From contig CM034547.1 in assembly GCA_020055645.1 (NCBI GenBank), forward strand, positions 5,952,001-6,016,000: DNA of 64,000 bases, read 5' to 3'. A program made the position numbers and the translations under genes. The stretch comes from Tomocerus qinae (lineage: Eukaryota > Arthropoda > Collembola > Entomobryomorpha > Tomoceridae). Every line of letters begins with the position of its first letter. The first letter of the stretch is position 1. The notes under the pieces were generated by a model. It saw only the letters and a program-made list of their open reading frames with translations. It made no database searches and was not told where the DNA came from. Of the stretch, positions 1-13,861 are shown in pieces.

Positions 1-1975
1 GTGAATTTTATATTTCAAAAGTTAATAGAAATGTTATAGAAAGATGTATTTGATTCCATTTTAAGTGCTCTAATTTTAAGAAGACCTTTTAGCAAACAAA
101 AAATGTAATAAAGAACAGCATTGAACCTGGAGTGAACAAATCTACCACTTACCCTATTTTAATGAAACTTATGGATATTAATTATAATACAAGTCCCTAA
201 CTTTATATTGCTAAGTACATCAATAAACAAAACCGTATGCATCACATGCACTCTATTTTTTGACATTGGGAATTCATGTTCAAATCCAGTGATATTTTTA
301 TTATTACTATATCAGCTATGCTATTATTACATTACAGCAAAAATTATTAACTTCCTTTTCAATGTTATAAATAATACAAATACATTTTTATAACACAGCT
401 CTTAGCTTTAAAACCTATTTAAAAATAAAGCATTTCTTCTTTTAACGAATTAGTATTTATCACATAGATTGTAAGAATTATTATCCAGCTAAGTATACGT
501 GAATAGCGCTAGTAAATGTATTAACCCAATTATATTAGTCATGTAAGTGAATCAGGGGCGTGGGCACGTAAATTGTGACCAAAACCCCAAATATATAAAA
601 ATAGTGTGAATTACTAATAAAAACATACTTAACTACATTAACTATCTACTTAGTTATACATTTATTTTTTAGTATAGACACTCTATACTACTTTCAAAGG
701 CAATAAATGTTTCATATAGAACAACAATGAATGTTGATCACATTAAAAGGAAAGTACATATCGTCCCTTACGGATCCATTTAGCCTACATCCACTTTTTG
801 TTTTGTGCACGAAAAGTGGATATAGGCTAACTGGTTTCTTTAAGGGGCGCTATTAGATTATAGGTATGCATTATGTATCATTTAAAAGTACTTATTATTT
901 CCATTAGTAATCTATGGAGTTAATTTTACATAGTATTTGATATCTATTTGTTTTTCGGTACATAGAGTTATTATTTTAATATGTATATCTGTATCAGGCA
1001 AGTTTAAAGGTACGTGAAGTGAGCATTGAAATGGGCAAATGTATCAAATAAATAATTAGGTTAGTATCTACCAAACAGAATATTGTATCTGTTATCTACT
1101 CAATAAAAACGAATGTGTAAATTTATCAATTGTATTACTTCCATTGCGGATTGTGGCGAAAAATTATTTTTTGTTACAATTTTAGTCGCGATAAAAGCCT
1201 AAAAAGACTAAAATTTGCATTCATACTTTCAATTTTGATTTTTATCTTTTAGTTTATCCTTAATTACTTTTTTGGTGCTAAAGTTCAAAAGTTGGTCATT
1301 CGTTTTCCTCTATTTTCAACCTCAATTATTAACAAAACATTCATTCGGGTGTTCTAAAATCCAAAATTGTTTTTTTTAAATATTCTGTGTTCATTAATAT
1401 ATTAGATTCAAGTTTTTTTGACATTGAGATTATCTTTATTCTGTGCGTATATACTAATTATAGGCTAGACAAAACGTTGCATATGTATGTTTTTAGTTTG
1501 ACTAATGTTATATAGAGCTATCAAGGCTTTCGTGACATTGCCTGATAAACTATGGATACTTCGATACTTATAGTTCTTTACGTTACGACAAGGAACAAAA
1601 AACAGGGAGAACAATTATCCCCTTCTTCTCAACTAACTTTGTATTACTAGTAATTGCTATTAAACAGATGTTTCAAGGTTTTCGTGAATAAGGTTACTTT
1701 TTGCATTTATTAATAAATTGATATTGATATGCAAAATATTTCAAATATCGATACAGCACCGATCATCACATCTGTCACAACTATGCTATTGCCTTATTCA
1801 TAATTTTAAATCACAATACCTTGTTTACTTACATATGTATAGGTATACTAAATGACTGCAGGATTTCGTTGCTAGCTTCAGGTAGTAAGTCGGTGAAATT
1901 CTGATGAAGTGAAGACCAGACCAGGACACAAAGAAACCATATTTGGTTCTTATCTCCCTAGAATGCGTCATACGT
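1..1975. other. Intergenic, no gene seen
   Basis: AT-rich sequence with only short open frames that lack coding-like composition. On the minus strand an AATAAA (complement of 1706-1711) could serve as the polyadenylation signal of the transporter gene ending at 1976. The one clear structure is a hairpin at 780-830, listed separately. Confidence 0.6.
780..830. repeat. Short inverted repeat (hairpin)
   Basis: The arms begin TTAGCCTACATCCACTTTT and end with its near-complement AAAAGTGGATATAGGCTAA, about 19 bp with one mismatch around a loop of roughly 13 bases. It may be the remnant of a small transposon or a structured RNA; nothing around it decides this. Confidence 0.7.
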
Positions 1976-4063
1976 TCATTTCCTTGTCAAACTAAGATAT
2001 GTTAAAAAGAAAACAATGGAACCTGCAACAAAAACATTTCACATTATTGTTCGAAACGCTTTTAATCAAAAATGATTTGAGTGTTCAAGGTGATGTGTGG
2101 ATGATCATAATAAACCAGGAAAAATTACTCACTGGCTAGAAGAGCACCAGGGTAGAGAATTGTAATTGCCCCTCGATAGCCAACAGCAGCTGACAACGGA
2201 TGAACGATGACCGGTAAGTTACCTCCGACGTTGTTTATGATAAACAGAGCCACTGCTAAACCAGCTGATCTGATGGATGTGGGTAGCAACTCAACAAAAA
2301 TTGCAAATACGACACCAAACCACATTTCAGCTTTAAATGAAAAAGAAACATTATTTTTGTAACTCTGTCACTGAAAATGAGCCATATCCGCATTCAATTA
2401 TACAGATAAACATTTTTATAATATCAATTACCAAATAAATAGGCAATAAACAGAGAAAAGAACGCAAAAGGAGGATCCAAATAGAGCAAACCAAATGCAA
2501 AGGGTGCAGCTACAATCTGTCAAAAAAAATAATTATCACTTCTATGTCCAAGACGAATAAATTGTAAAACAATTGTTAAAATTAATGTCCTAATTAACCT
2601 GGCTTCCAGCAAGCACCAATGCTCGGGAGGACACACCCATTCTAGCCACAAGGCGATCTGAAACAAATCCACCAATGACGGCACCCGAAGTACCACCAAA
2701 AATTGTAATACACGTCAACCACCAACCGGAATTGTAGTTCGGGTAGTACGTTTGAAAATATAGAGCCGAATTGTATCCCCAACAATACCCGGCTAAAATA
2801 AAATATGTTTCCATAATTAGTTGAAAGAATATCTATTTTCTATTATACTTTGTGCTTATTAATAATGTGAGTCGCTATTGTACCGGAATGCCGAATGCAT
2901 GCTGCGAGTCCTAGTAATATAATCGGAGGTTGAAGACACAATCGCCAAGCCGATGTAGCAACGGGGCAGTTATCGTTCTCAATAAGAACTTTCGCTTCGT
3001 CCTCATCTTCGTCTTCGGTGAATTCGGTCATTGTTCCGTCGTCAACATTGACATTAAGTACCCGCGGACTACTATTCTCCGTTACTACAATGGTCTTTGA
3101 CTTATTTTTGGGTGGATCTTCGACAGAGAGAATAAACAAGATGGCCAGAAATATGCCCGGCATCCCGCTCACGACGAAAGTTGCCCTCCATCCCTAAAAT
3201 AGTATTTCGTTAATCACTTTTCTTTCACCTGGTGATTTTTAAAGCATTATAAAAATTCAGCTCACTTGATCAAATATGTCTTCTTTGGTTATATAATTCC
3301 CGACAGCGTAAGATAATCCATAACCGGTGTAAACACCCCAGTGAAAAAGTCCCATTGCAAGTCCTCGTTGTTTCTGCGTGAATACGTCAAAAATCATGCC
3401 TGGAGCCAAAGGACTTACTCCAGCCACACTAAAATAGAAAAATTAAATTAATATTCCTTTTTGTCCTTCTAAGATTATTTAAATGATTTAATACACTTTT
3501 ATCTGTCTTACCCGGCTGCTAATAGCATACGAAAGAAGACTAGATGCCAAAACTTTGTTGAAAATGCAGTGATGGCCATTGTAAAACTAAAAATGAATGT
3601 AGAGAGAAATAAGAGGATGACTCGGTTATAGCGATCGGCAGCCAATCCCCAGAAGATGCCTGCCAGGGTAAATACGCCCATAAAGCTTGGTCCCGCTAAC
3701 AGCTGATAGTCCATGCCTAATCCTGTATATTCCCAGGAACATAATTGATTCCCCTCCGGGCGACCCACACCAAAACACCTACACACATTCATTTCAAAAA
3801 ATTATATGTCATCTATTTAATAGAGCAAGTTATTTTTTTCATTTTTAATATTATACTTACGCTTCTGATGTGTTGGCCATTTTGCATTCAGCTGATGTAG
3901 TCTCATTTTGAGTTTTGGAAAAGCAGGCCAGTGTACCGTAGTGTACATCTTGTGCAACAGATTTACTAACTACTCCAATTAAATAGTGTCCAAGTTCGGC
4001 CACCAAATGAATACTGGCCAACAAAAATAGCATCCAGCACCCTTGCCTTGTCACGTCCATCAT
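1976..4063 (-). CDS. Major facilitator superfamily transporter, spinster-like
   Basis: Membrane transporter of 488 aa; the substrate is not deducible. Eight exons join in frame: 4063-3861, 3778-3512, 3428-3266, 3193-2884, 2792-2599, 2516-2432, 2330-2133 and 2022-1976, with GT-AG introns of about 69-110 bases. The protein opens with a hydrophobic segment (about residues 10-32), then a Cys-containing loop with N-glycosylation sequons at N53 and N64. Next come the MFS motif-A-like GLAADRYNR between helices 2 and 3, GWRATFVVSGMPG near helix 6, an acidic central loop (EFTEDEDEDE), and helices 7 to about 12. Length fits a 12-helix MFS protein. The central part looks most like the spinster (SPNS) group, but the long first loop is unusual for it, so the subfamily is uncertain. 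The last exon was found by frame: the preceding exon runs to an apparent stop, but the donor GTGAGT just before it leads to a short exon encoding a final hydrophobic stretch. Confidence 0.85.
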
Positions 4064-7000
4064 GGAATACCAAAATTTGATTTTTCACAGAAACAGTTTT
4101 CTTCAGTCCGAATCAAAAAGCAGTTCAGTCCAGAGACCCGCTCCAGCTGCTAAGGTAGATTCATTACATAGGTGCTAGAACTAAGGCAATGTAGATTTCT
4201 TTCAACCTGAAAATCAAAATGTATGATTATGCATAATAATTTAATGTTGGCAAAAAAATTCAAGCACCTTATGGTAATTACGACGATTATACAAATAAAA
4301 AATATTCTGAAACCAGACGGAGGAGACTGAGGTGAGAGAAAATCAACTTCCGAACCTTTACTCTATAACTTTTTCATAGAGGATCTTAATTTCTCCCATT
4401 TTTGAAGCACATAGTGTAACAAATACTTATAGGAATAATTTCTACGTGCATTTATCTGTCCACTATTAGCTTAAGTTATTAAATGTATACGCATACTAAC
4501 GTTACATACATACCTAGTGTAAAGAAATAAATCAATACGCAGCAAACTCAATCCAATTAATGAATTGATGTATGCCTAATAGCTGACACAAACAGGCAAA
4601 AGCCCCTAGCGAATAGCCACAGTCTTAAGCATATAATATAGTTCTGCTGAAGACACATGCAAAAAATAAAACTCTACCCTTTTGTACTAGTCTAATAAGT
4701 TGTACGTAACTGAACGTAATGTGAATGTGTGACAGTATAAATAATACAATTCACTTGTAAAGCGAAATTACATAGCTAATGCTTACATTCTCATTCATTT
4801 TTAATGCACGTATACGTATTAGTATTAGCAACCGAGGGTTCCCAGTCCACATATCGATTTATTTCACTTCTTGCAAAATATAAGGTAGAATGTCAATAAA
4901 AATTAAATGTGTAATAGTGCAATAGTCGGGAAGGTCATAATCTAAATCCAAATGAGCTACTTACGATGATTATTTTCACTGCAGCTAAGCTTTTATAAAC
5001 ACTTTCTGTGGAAAAAGCAAACTATATGCTCAACATCAAACAAACCCCAAAATCTAGAATACCAGGCTGTCCTTTTATAATGACAAAAATATTAAATGTG
5101 TACGTATCATTAGATACATATCATCCTAAAAATTCTACAACGCAGTGTTGATTTTTAGTACTGCTGGACATGCACTGAAAATAATGGGGTTGAACTGAAA
5201 TAACGCTTTTTAGGGTTTTGAACATCAAGTAATGCTTATTCCGAAAGGTTTACTGCCCCGAAAAAACTTTTGGTCTGCTGGAATAACGGAAAAAAATAAT
5301 AACTGTTTTACCCAAAGTAAATAGCAACCATACTTAGCATTAGATAAAATTTCCTATACCTATTTGTTGTTTTTAGGCTTTTTATTTTCCGTTTTCTGTC
5401 GTAACTTTTAAAGGAATTACTTCTTGGAGTTTGCCTCTATTGTCTTCATTATGCATTGAACCACTGTTTTCATTTAATCCAGTCTTCGTAACATTTGATA
5501 AAACCAGTCAAAGCCAACTGAACTGAAACATTAAAAAGTTAAAATTATGAAATATTCAATTATAAGAGGCATAATCAGCTGCAGCTACGCTCTAGTAAAC
5601 AAGGTAGACATTTATTAGCTTAAAAACTTCAAAGTTCACTGCAGCTGACAGCTGCTCTGTATTTCAAATTTTGTTCTTTACGGGTTAACATTATGGCCAA
5701 CTGTTTCTGATGGTATTTAAATAATTATTATCCAACTTTTTGAAAATGCTTGCAATTTATAAACATTTAAAATTATATAAATAGAGTAAAATATTGTTTA
5801 ACTAAGCTTGAGCTATTAAAATGTACCTTTAAAGAAGGATGAAATCCGTGGGGTCAGTCCCCTAAACAGTGGATGACAGTTGCAGACAGCAGACGATGAC
5901 AATGTGGTGTAATCGTCAAGTTCCAGATTCAAGGTTCTTCTGAGAACAGATATGTTTTTTGAAAACTGCACAGAGAAAATAGAATGTGTGGTTTTGGGTT
6001 TCGTCTCAAGTCAGTGGCTGCAAATTGCAGTTTGTGATGGTCTACAAAAGTGAAAGTGAGTGAGTGTGCAGCTTTTAGATACATTTGCTCTGGTTCGGTT
6101 TTACTTCAATAATATCAACATTGCCTAAATGCGTATCAGCCAGCTATGATTTTCATTTGGGCTACTTTATCAATAGAAATCTATTACATACTTTCAACTT
6201 TTTTGCATAATACTGCCTCTGTAACAAGTCAGAAACGATGTTCATCGTTTTAAAGCAAAGTAAATCATCAATCAACAGTAACTTTACTATTTACATAGAA
6301 GCATAAAACATACAGAAAATCCAGAGATATGTTTTGTGTACAAAATATTGTTTTCAAAAAAAATCTGCAAAAAATATGCTCTGTAAAGTTAATATTTTGT
6401 GCAGCTGTGTTTTGTTATTTGAATAGCGAATCTCATCAGCTTAGAAACTTTATTACCTAACTATAAATCTACCGACTACTGACCATCACTAGCACTCTTC
6501 CTTCGTAACCTACACTATTAAAAACATTCTTTTGGTATGAAAAAGTATCATTATATAATCAACCCTTTAATATTATAATAGGCATCATTATTTTAATACA
6601 TTCATATCATATTGAAATATTGATGCGTAGGTGGTGGAAGTAAACAGTAGAGGTTGGAGGTATTGTTCTATACTGGGTTTGGCATGACTCATTTTCTATG
6701 AACATGAAACTAAAAACTCCTGTTTCACATTTCTCTAAACTTCTGGAGCGGATTTATAATGAAAAATGTTTTTACAGCTGCAATGCCTACTCTATAGTTC
6801 TGTCTGTTCAAAGTGTTCCTTACTGAGATTGCAACATTTTATCAATGTAGACATTAAATTTGCATCGCATTCGAAAACGGCGTGCATTACAATTCATGGC
6901 ATTTACGAGTCTATCTAGTTTGTGTAAACACACAAGGAAATTACTATCATTGTTCGCTTCAAAGACATAAATGCGAAAACAGGCCAGGTCAGCAAATAAT

Positions 7001-7354
7001 TTGATACCAACTGTCACAATAACAATATAAGACCGCCAACGTAATAAATAAAAGTATAATGGTTATACAGACAGTAAAACTATGTGTAAATAGTACGCTA
7101 GCATACTTAGGTTAATGATTTTAGGTCCATTCGTTGTAATATATGACACCTATATATGGCTAATTAATGATCACAATTTTACAAGCCAGCGATACAAAGT
7201 CGCATACAATGCGACAATGCCATCATGTAGTTCATTAACATTCTATTTTTGCACATAAAACACCTCCTACACATTCCACGCAAAATCTTAAAGTAAAAAT
7301 TACTTGAATAACGTCAAGCATAACTTTTCACTTTTATAACTCACGGTTTATTAA
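4064..7354. other. Intergenic, no gene seen
   Basis: No coding exon could be supported on either strand. On the minus strand a possible 5' untranslated intron for the MFS gene is visible: a donor GTAAGT at the complement of 4964-4959 and an acceptor near 4207. A TATAAAA lies about 30 bases upstream of that donor (complement of 4991-4997). Spacing is tight, so this is a weak suggestion. The open frame at 6820-7017 (minus) has no recognisable features. Confidence 0.5.
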
Positions 7355-10300
7355 ATGGCCTTGTTTCAGTGTTGGAAACCAATTTGCTTCGTTTTCATTT
7401 TTGTATTGGGGTTTTTCGTGTTTTCAAACGCGCCGTTTTCTTATCAATATGAAGAGGTGACTGAAGGCCAAGGAGGTACGAGTTTATTAAGTTGGGATGG
7501 TCTTTCAAACAAATTATATCTCCGAATATTATCAATATACAAATTGTGCATGAAAACGGTTTTAATGTACAATTTTGTTTTAGGATTAAGTGAGAATAGT
7601 TTTTTATTTTTCCATATTATTGCTTAGAGAAAGACAAAAATGAAGGTGCTGGAACGACAACGGCTAGCAAGGGATCTTTAAATCGTGAAAGACGTTCTGC
7701 AGGAGGGGATTCTCAAGGTGGTATAGCAGATTGACAATTGTTTTACAAATTAATTAATATAACATGAAAAGTAAATAAAAAACAGATGATTAGCGAAAGA
7801 GAAAAACATGCACAGCAAGTTAAATTAAAAATTTTGATAAAGACGATTTAGAACTTTCAGAGGAAATTGGGACAAAGCACGGAAAATCATTGAAAAGAAA
7901 AAGGTTTTACCGACATGAACATCGGGCTCATAGTCACAAATCATCGAAAAGGTGGAAAAGTATTCCAAATTACTATTTCGGGGACTATAAAATAGAGAAT
8001 CTCATGACAAGAGCAAATAGAGGAAAAAGCAACTCTTCTCTTAGCCATAAATACAAATCAAAGACCATAAAAAAGCTAAAAGGTCGAGAAAAAGTCAGTA
8101 CGATGCAAATCCAAACTCCAGCAGACACTTCTCTAATTAAGAGCAAACTGATACCACGACCTGAGAAAAAAACAAATGACTCCATTTCTGTCTCAATTAA
8201 AAAGAAGCCATTTCATTTTCATATTCCAATTGTGTCTGAAAATCCAGTTGAATTGCCATCTTTTTCAGGTTGATTGACATTTGAACCCTACCATGATTTT
8301 CCTAATATAAGAATTCTATTTGGTTCAATTTAGACATACTGGCCACTGCTTTGAAGTATAAACATCCGTTAACAGTAGACGTTCCGACAGAAGACAAAAT
8401 TGGTGCTCATTCCCCATTGGCCAAAAGAGAACAGGAAATGTTGGAGAATATTCGAGTCCAGAGAAATTCTCCAGTTTTAGATTTTCTTGATATTGACCAA
8501 GTGATTTTGGATGAACTTGAACAACGCAATGAAGACATAGACAAAACCGATGGTATCAAGAGGTCTATTGAAAGAGTGGCGCCTACCGCCGAAATTATTC
8601 AGCAATTAGTCGGCGACAATGACGATTTGGAAATACTGCAGAAAAGAGCCAAAAAATCAAAAGGTAGATTAAAAATTTAAATTATTTCAAATTATTCCTT
8701 GAAAAACTAAATACAATTACACATTTTTGTAAGCATTTTAAATTTGCTTTATTAAAAATGGCCATTTTACTATACCTAGCTTTACACTACAAAGAGCTTG
8801 CTCTGAAGAGGAGTCTTGTCAACCGTAAACCGAGGTTGACAAGACTGGAAATAGATATAGAAAATGATTTAAGACGGAAAAAACGGCATCAGAAAATCAG
8901 CCATCATCATCGAGGTAAATATTTCAAAATTATCATCAATACTAACTGAAATACGGTTTTAATTGTAGAATAGTCGATTGAAATTTAAGTAGGATAGTAA
9001 ATAGTTAAATTTTTCTATTGACATAGCTAAACGTGGTTTGGGAAAGTGGCTGAAAGGCTTATTTCATAAGAAAACGACTACAGAAATTCCACCTTATCGA
9101 CCATCGTCAAAGAAAAATAAACACAATCCAACGGATGAAGTACACGGGAGAAAAGACAAAAAGCAGGATCATAATGAAGGAAGGGAGCAAAAGGAGGCCA
9201 GAAAAATGAGGGCTAGAGCCAGGGCAGATTTGACTCCTCGCGGAGATACTTCCATCGACATGCTTCTTCCAAAGTATTTGCGGAGATCCTCTTACTGGGA
9301 ACGAAAGCTTAACTCGAAGGATGAAGAAATTCCAAGTTCCAGTGAATCAAGTTCAGAAGAAGAGGAGCCAAAGTATGTTAATAAACCAAAGCATCCTGTA
9401 AAAGAAAAGAAAAAACGGTTCAAACGCGGTAAAATAAATAAAGCAGTAATAAGTTTCAATCATTGTAATATTTTGTAAATGATTTAATGACATTGAAATT
9501 ACCAGGAATTTTTGACGAATTGCCATTTTTCTCGCCAATGAATCCTAATAATGCTGAAGGGTCATCATTGCCTCATTTATTACAAGCCAGAGATGTCATA
9601 TATCCGAATATGTTTACAGGAAGTTATTTTTCCCCTCCCGTTGACCGGTTTTATAGATCTGCTTCACCACCTGAGCCGGTGCCATTAAAATCAATGTCCA
9701 AAGAAGAAATGAAGATTATAAATGAAATATTTTCTAACATCATTAATGAAAAATGTTATCCAGTAAATTCTCAAGTTCTGGAAGTTCTCCAATTTACGGT
9801 TTCATCTTTAATTGAAAACTCTCAGTGGCCAGATATGTCAATTCCGAACAACCCGCAGGTAGACTCATTTCTCCAGAAGGTTGTGAACTGCAGTTCTGAC
9901 GCAGTAAATGTAATGGCTTGGAAAAGTCAACGATCCATGCAAATGGCCTTCAATTTTGAAGATATCGAGGAAGGGAGTCCGTTGTTGAGAACAAAACGAA
10001 TTACAGACTTTGACATTGAACAAGAGAAACAGAAAAGGGCTTTGCAGACAAAATATATCAAGGATGGAAATAGGGAACCTAAGATGATGCCTATATTACA
10101 AAATCAACTCGATCAACTTCTTTCTCTCATGTCCAACTTGGTAATTGATGCATGTGCAAATATTGAAACAGTTTTAATGAGTTCCGCTTTAGAACTGATG
10201 CGTTCTACGATGAAAAATACGTACGCTCGCCTAAAAGTGACTATGGACACTATGACCTACAACGAAGCAGATGGACTCATCAGATCATTGAAAAAGTGTT

Positions 10301-10815
10301 CCACGTTTTCAAATAAAAACTCTAGAAAAATTTTAGAACAATCTAATGAAAGTCCATTAATGTCTGAATACTATCCTAATAATTATCAACTTCAGCGTTC
10401 TTTGCAACCCAATCAGCAAAATTTTCAACCCAGGCAAAATCAAATGAATTACTGGGACCAGATTCCTGATTATTCTTTATCTTCCCCTTTTCAAATGCTG
10501 CCTCAACCATCACCTGTTCCAGCGCCTCCATTAGTTAGCCATCAACCTGATAGTTACATCCAAGCCCCTCAAAATCCACCCTCAAATTATAACTACAATA
10601 ATGCCTATTCTTATGGTAGTTCCAGTTCATCACTTGAACCACCAAATCAGGAAATGCCTCGCTTACCTCCTATGTCATTTCAGTATTCCGATCCACAGCT
10701 CCAGTTTCGGCCTAAAAGAAACTCTTTCACTGGTTCATTTGATTTTCCTATTGTTCCGGAAGGCATTAAGCCATCGATTTATGAAGACAATTATAATCGT
10801 TATAAGTTTAAATAA
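7355..10815 (+). CDS. Orphan secreted basic protein, seven exons
   Basis: Family not recognised. A 931-aa protein is assembled from exons 7355-7475, 7628-7717, 7861-8268, 8334-8663, 8780-8914, 9027-9428 and 9506-10815. All six introns (65-152 bases) interrupt codons in phase 1. Residues 1-26 form a signal peptide ending in FSNA. Downstream are basic stretches with possible convertase sites (RERRS at 60-64, KRKR near 81, LQKRAKK near 310, RRKKR near 346). A Ser/Glu cluster (SSSESSSEEEE) lies in exon 6. The large last exon starts with a Pro/Phe-rich segment, continues into a predicted helical region holding several cysteines (NCSS, DACANIE, KKCS), and ends in a Pro/Gln/Asn/Tyr-rich tail. An AATAAA follows at 10821. 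It may be a secreted structural protein or a precursor cut by furin-like proteases; this is inference from sites only. Start chosen because it gives the only signal peptide. Confidence 0.75.
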
Positions 10816-11274
10816 AAATAAATAAAAACGTTATGCCACAAGCTGCTGTTAATGTTACATCTAACGTCTTTTAATGTTACAAGAGCCTACTTTCCGCACA
10901 ATGTAGTTAGCACCCTTTGTCAATTTCATCTACTACATTCATTATGGTTCATTCTTAATATTCTGCAATTTTTAATGCCCAGATTAGAATTGTAAAGATT
11001 TTATACAAGTTAAGGCCGTTAATAATTCATTATGAAATTCAGTTCAGAGGTGGGTGGCATTAATAAATGTTTGAAGTACAAGTTACTGATTCAGTAAAAA
11101 GAGGCAAAGATTTTGTTTTGTATTTTATTCCGAATCCATATATTCAAGGTGCACAAACAAAATCAAAGAGTACTGCATAATATGATCAACAGTAATTTTA
11201 CATTTATTATTGTGAACCTTTGGAAACTGATGTTAATTTGTGGATGGAATGAAACTGTTCACACTAAAAAGCTT
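10816..11274. other. Convergent intergenic spacer
   Basis: Lies between two genes that converge. It holds the AATAAA at 10821 for the upstream gene and, on the minus strand, an AATAAA (complement of 11124-11129) about 150 bases past the RpL36A stop. No gene is seen. The open frame running through 11113-11448 is an overlap with RpL36A exons in another frame. Confidence 0.6.
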
Positions 11275-12339
11275 TTAGAACTGAATCATTTGTCCCTGAA
11301 AAAAAATTCCAAAAGAACATTACAGAAAGGTCCCACATACCAAAAATATATCTCCTGTTGTTATAATGTTAAAGCAAATAATTGTAATATAATTTTTTAC
11401 CTTTCTCTTCTTATCACCACCAAGCTCAAAATGTTTGCATCGCTTTAGTGGGATTTGTTGACGAGATTTGCAGTCATTACATTCCATACGGAGCACAATC
11501 TTCTTGGTGGTTTTAGCCTAAATACAAAATTTGCTCGTAAAATCCAAAAATTCTTTCAAATCATGCCATATAATAATCAGGAAATTAAACTCTAGCTATA
11601 ACATGGTCAATTATGAGTTTTTAACAATTTAAAATACCTTCTTTCTGAAGATAGGTTTCGTTTGACCTCCGTAACCTTGCTGTTTACGATCGTAACGACG
11701 TCTTCCTTGGGATGCAGTTCGCTCTTTAGACTTCTTATACTGCGTTACTTTATGTTGTTGATGCTTTTTGCATTTCTTGCAAAAGGTACGCCGAAGCTTT
11801 GGAATATTCACCTGTTATCATTGTAATTAATTAATTAATATAAAAGTCAATGTTCAAGACAATCAATATCAACCAAATATTTGCTATGCTATGTGATATT
11901 AATCTAACATTCGTCATTCGTGAGTGTGATTAGTGTAAATTAATTACACTAGCACTAGAATTTTAGTTTGCCTTAAATATGCTGATTGTGCAGTTTTTGT
12001 GAAACTTCTTTTTCTTTCATCTTTACATTTGTGAATTAATAAGAGTTGGCGACGCATGGACAATAATATAATAATTTATCAAATATTGAATATAAAATCA
12101 TGACATTACATTGACATCGATTATTTTGATTCCAAAAATATTCTACAGCATTTGGTATGGACAATGTCATTATGTACATTTTTAATTTAATGTTTAAAAG
12201 TATCTTACATCTTATTTATATGCCACATTCAACTTTTACTACGGTATCTTGACTTTGACAAGGAATTTAAGCCGAATTTTTTGTAAAATGGACAAAAAAT
12301 GTAATGCGGAGAAGAAATAAATATATTTTAACTTACCAT
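11275..12339 (-). CDS. RpL36A: Ribosomal protein eL42 (L36a)
   Basis: Large-subunit ribosomal protein near the E site, 104 aa, against 104-106 in other animals. Four exons: 12339-12337 (the ATG only), 11811-11638, 11517-11401 and 11295-11275, all joining in phase 0. The order of family hallmarks is intact: [17 protein letters not shown], then [58 protein letters not shown] and the terminal GQMIQF. The zinc-ribbon cysteines are present as CKKC near residues 12-15 and as ECNDC and KRC in exon 3. An intron directly after the start codon is common in ribosomal protein genes. The last exon holds only six codons plus stop. The first intron (525 bases) was scanned for C/D snoRNA boxes and none was convincing. 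Confidence 0.97.
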
Positions 12340-13861
12340 TTTGAAATACTAGCCAGAAATTGGCTTGAAATCAGTGAAATTAGGATGACAGAAATTGAGT
12401 GACCCGGACGAAAACCAAAACGCTGTTGAATAAGCGGAGGTAGTCCAGCACGAGGAGAAAATCATAAAGTGACTCTATTGGCGCTGTGACAATGGCCGTA
12501 GCAGGCGATAGGCAGACAGTGCCAATCTGACCGTTGCTGCGTCTTTCTTTCGCATCCCAAATCCTACTCCGATCTCCAATAAATCCCCCGCAGTGCCATC
12601 TTATATCGCAAAACCGTAATCACAGAGTCTTCCTCATTCTACTGGCATGGGAAAATTGGCATTGACTTCGCCAAAACTTATCATGACATTTTTATTCTAC
12701 TACATTGTCTATGTCTATCTGCAGATATGCCTTTGTGCATGTTATTCCATTTCTACTTCTACTATTTTCATTTCTGAATTCTGTATCACTTGCTCAATTT
12801 CTGCAAAAACCCCAATTTTTTTCTCCTTTTTTGTAACTTGATATGTAGTATTTCAAGTTTAAGCACGGTAGCATATAACCAAGGTTTTGGGGAGAGCTAA
12901 GTTGAAGCAGGTTTAGATTTATTACAGGTATTCATTTTACGGCGATATCACCGTTTTCATAGATATCGGTCTTAGTCCGCGGAATCCACAAAGTTCTACA
13001 CGTCCTTGGTGCATCAGTGCATCCGTCCGATTCTGGAGAATGTCCATGCTTGTTATGTTTCCAAAAAGTTACATGCTATTATAATCCATACAAGGTCTAA
13101 GATGAATTTTTACAATACAACCTGAAAAGCAGTTCTGAATTTCTTAGTATAGGACACGCACTCGACAGACCGAAACTGAGCGCACAAGTATTCAAATAAA
13201 TTGTAGTTATTTAAAAAAAAAATATAGTAAAGTTAAAAAATGAATAAATTGTCGTTTATTTGTCTGGCAGGCTAAAACTATTTCCTCGTCATTTTCAACC
13301 AATAATTGGTTGCAATTGCAATTCCAGTCCATTTTAATTTTATGAGATAACCAAAATGGCCATTAATTTCCTAGTTACTACTATTTGTCAGTTTTCTATT
13401 TACCTTTACCTATACATAGAAATACTCTTTTGAAAAGATGGCTTGTGGCATATTCGTTTTTCTAAAGATATAATACTTTTTTTGCTTAATTTATAAATAC
13501 GAAATAGGTACTCTAATTTTAGATGCAGTATTTTTATTTTTGAAGACTGGCAGTATTCCCGTATGGAATCATATAATAGTATCTTCCTTGAGTCATTATT
13601 TTATATTATTCTCTTCTGATGGCCTTAATTTATATGAAGCTTATTATAATTTATTAATTAGTTATTGTGGTTGGTGAACTAGATCACAGCCGTAAAATAA
13701 ATTCTTCCGGGTATATTTGCTTCGCATGTATTGTTGTTCTCTTTCCATTGTCATTAGTTGTGCCAATTTATTCTAATATTATGCATGACAATTCATTTTT
13801 ATGATTTCGATAATTATTTCTTGAATTAAAGTTTGAAAGACGTTTTTCAAAATTTTGAGTT
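12340..13861. other. Divergent intergenic region
   Basis: Lies between the RpL36A start (minus) and the next secreted-protein gene (plus), so it should hold both promoters. The more GC-rich stretch 12400-12640 fits a housekeeping promoter without a TATA box. No exon could be supported; the open frame 12647-12841 looks like chance. Confidence 0.45.

Noticed and set aside
11113-11448. Plus-strand 111-aa open frame
   Set aside because: Overlaps RpL36A exons 3 and 4 on the other strand, which are certain from protein homology.
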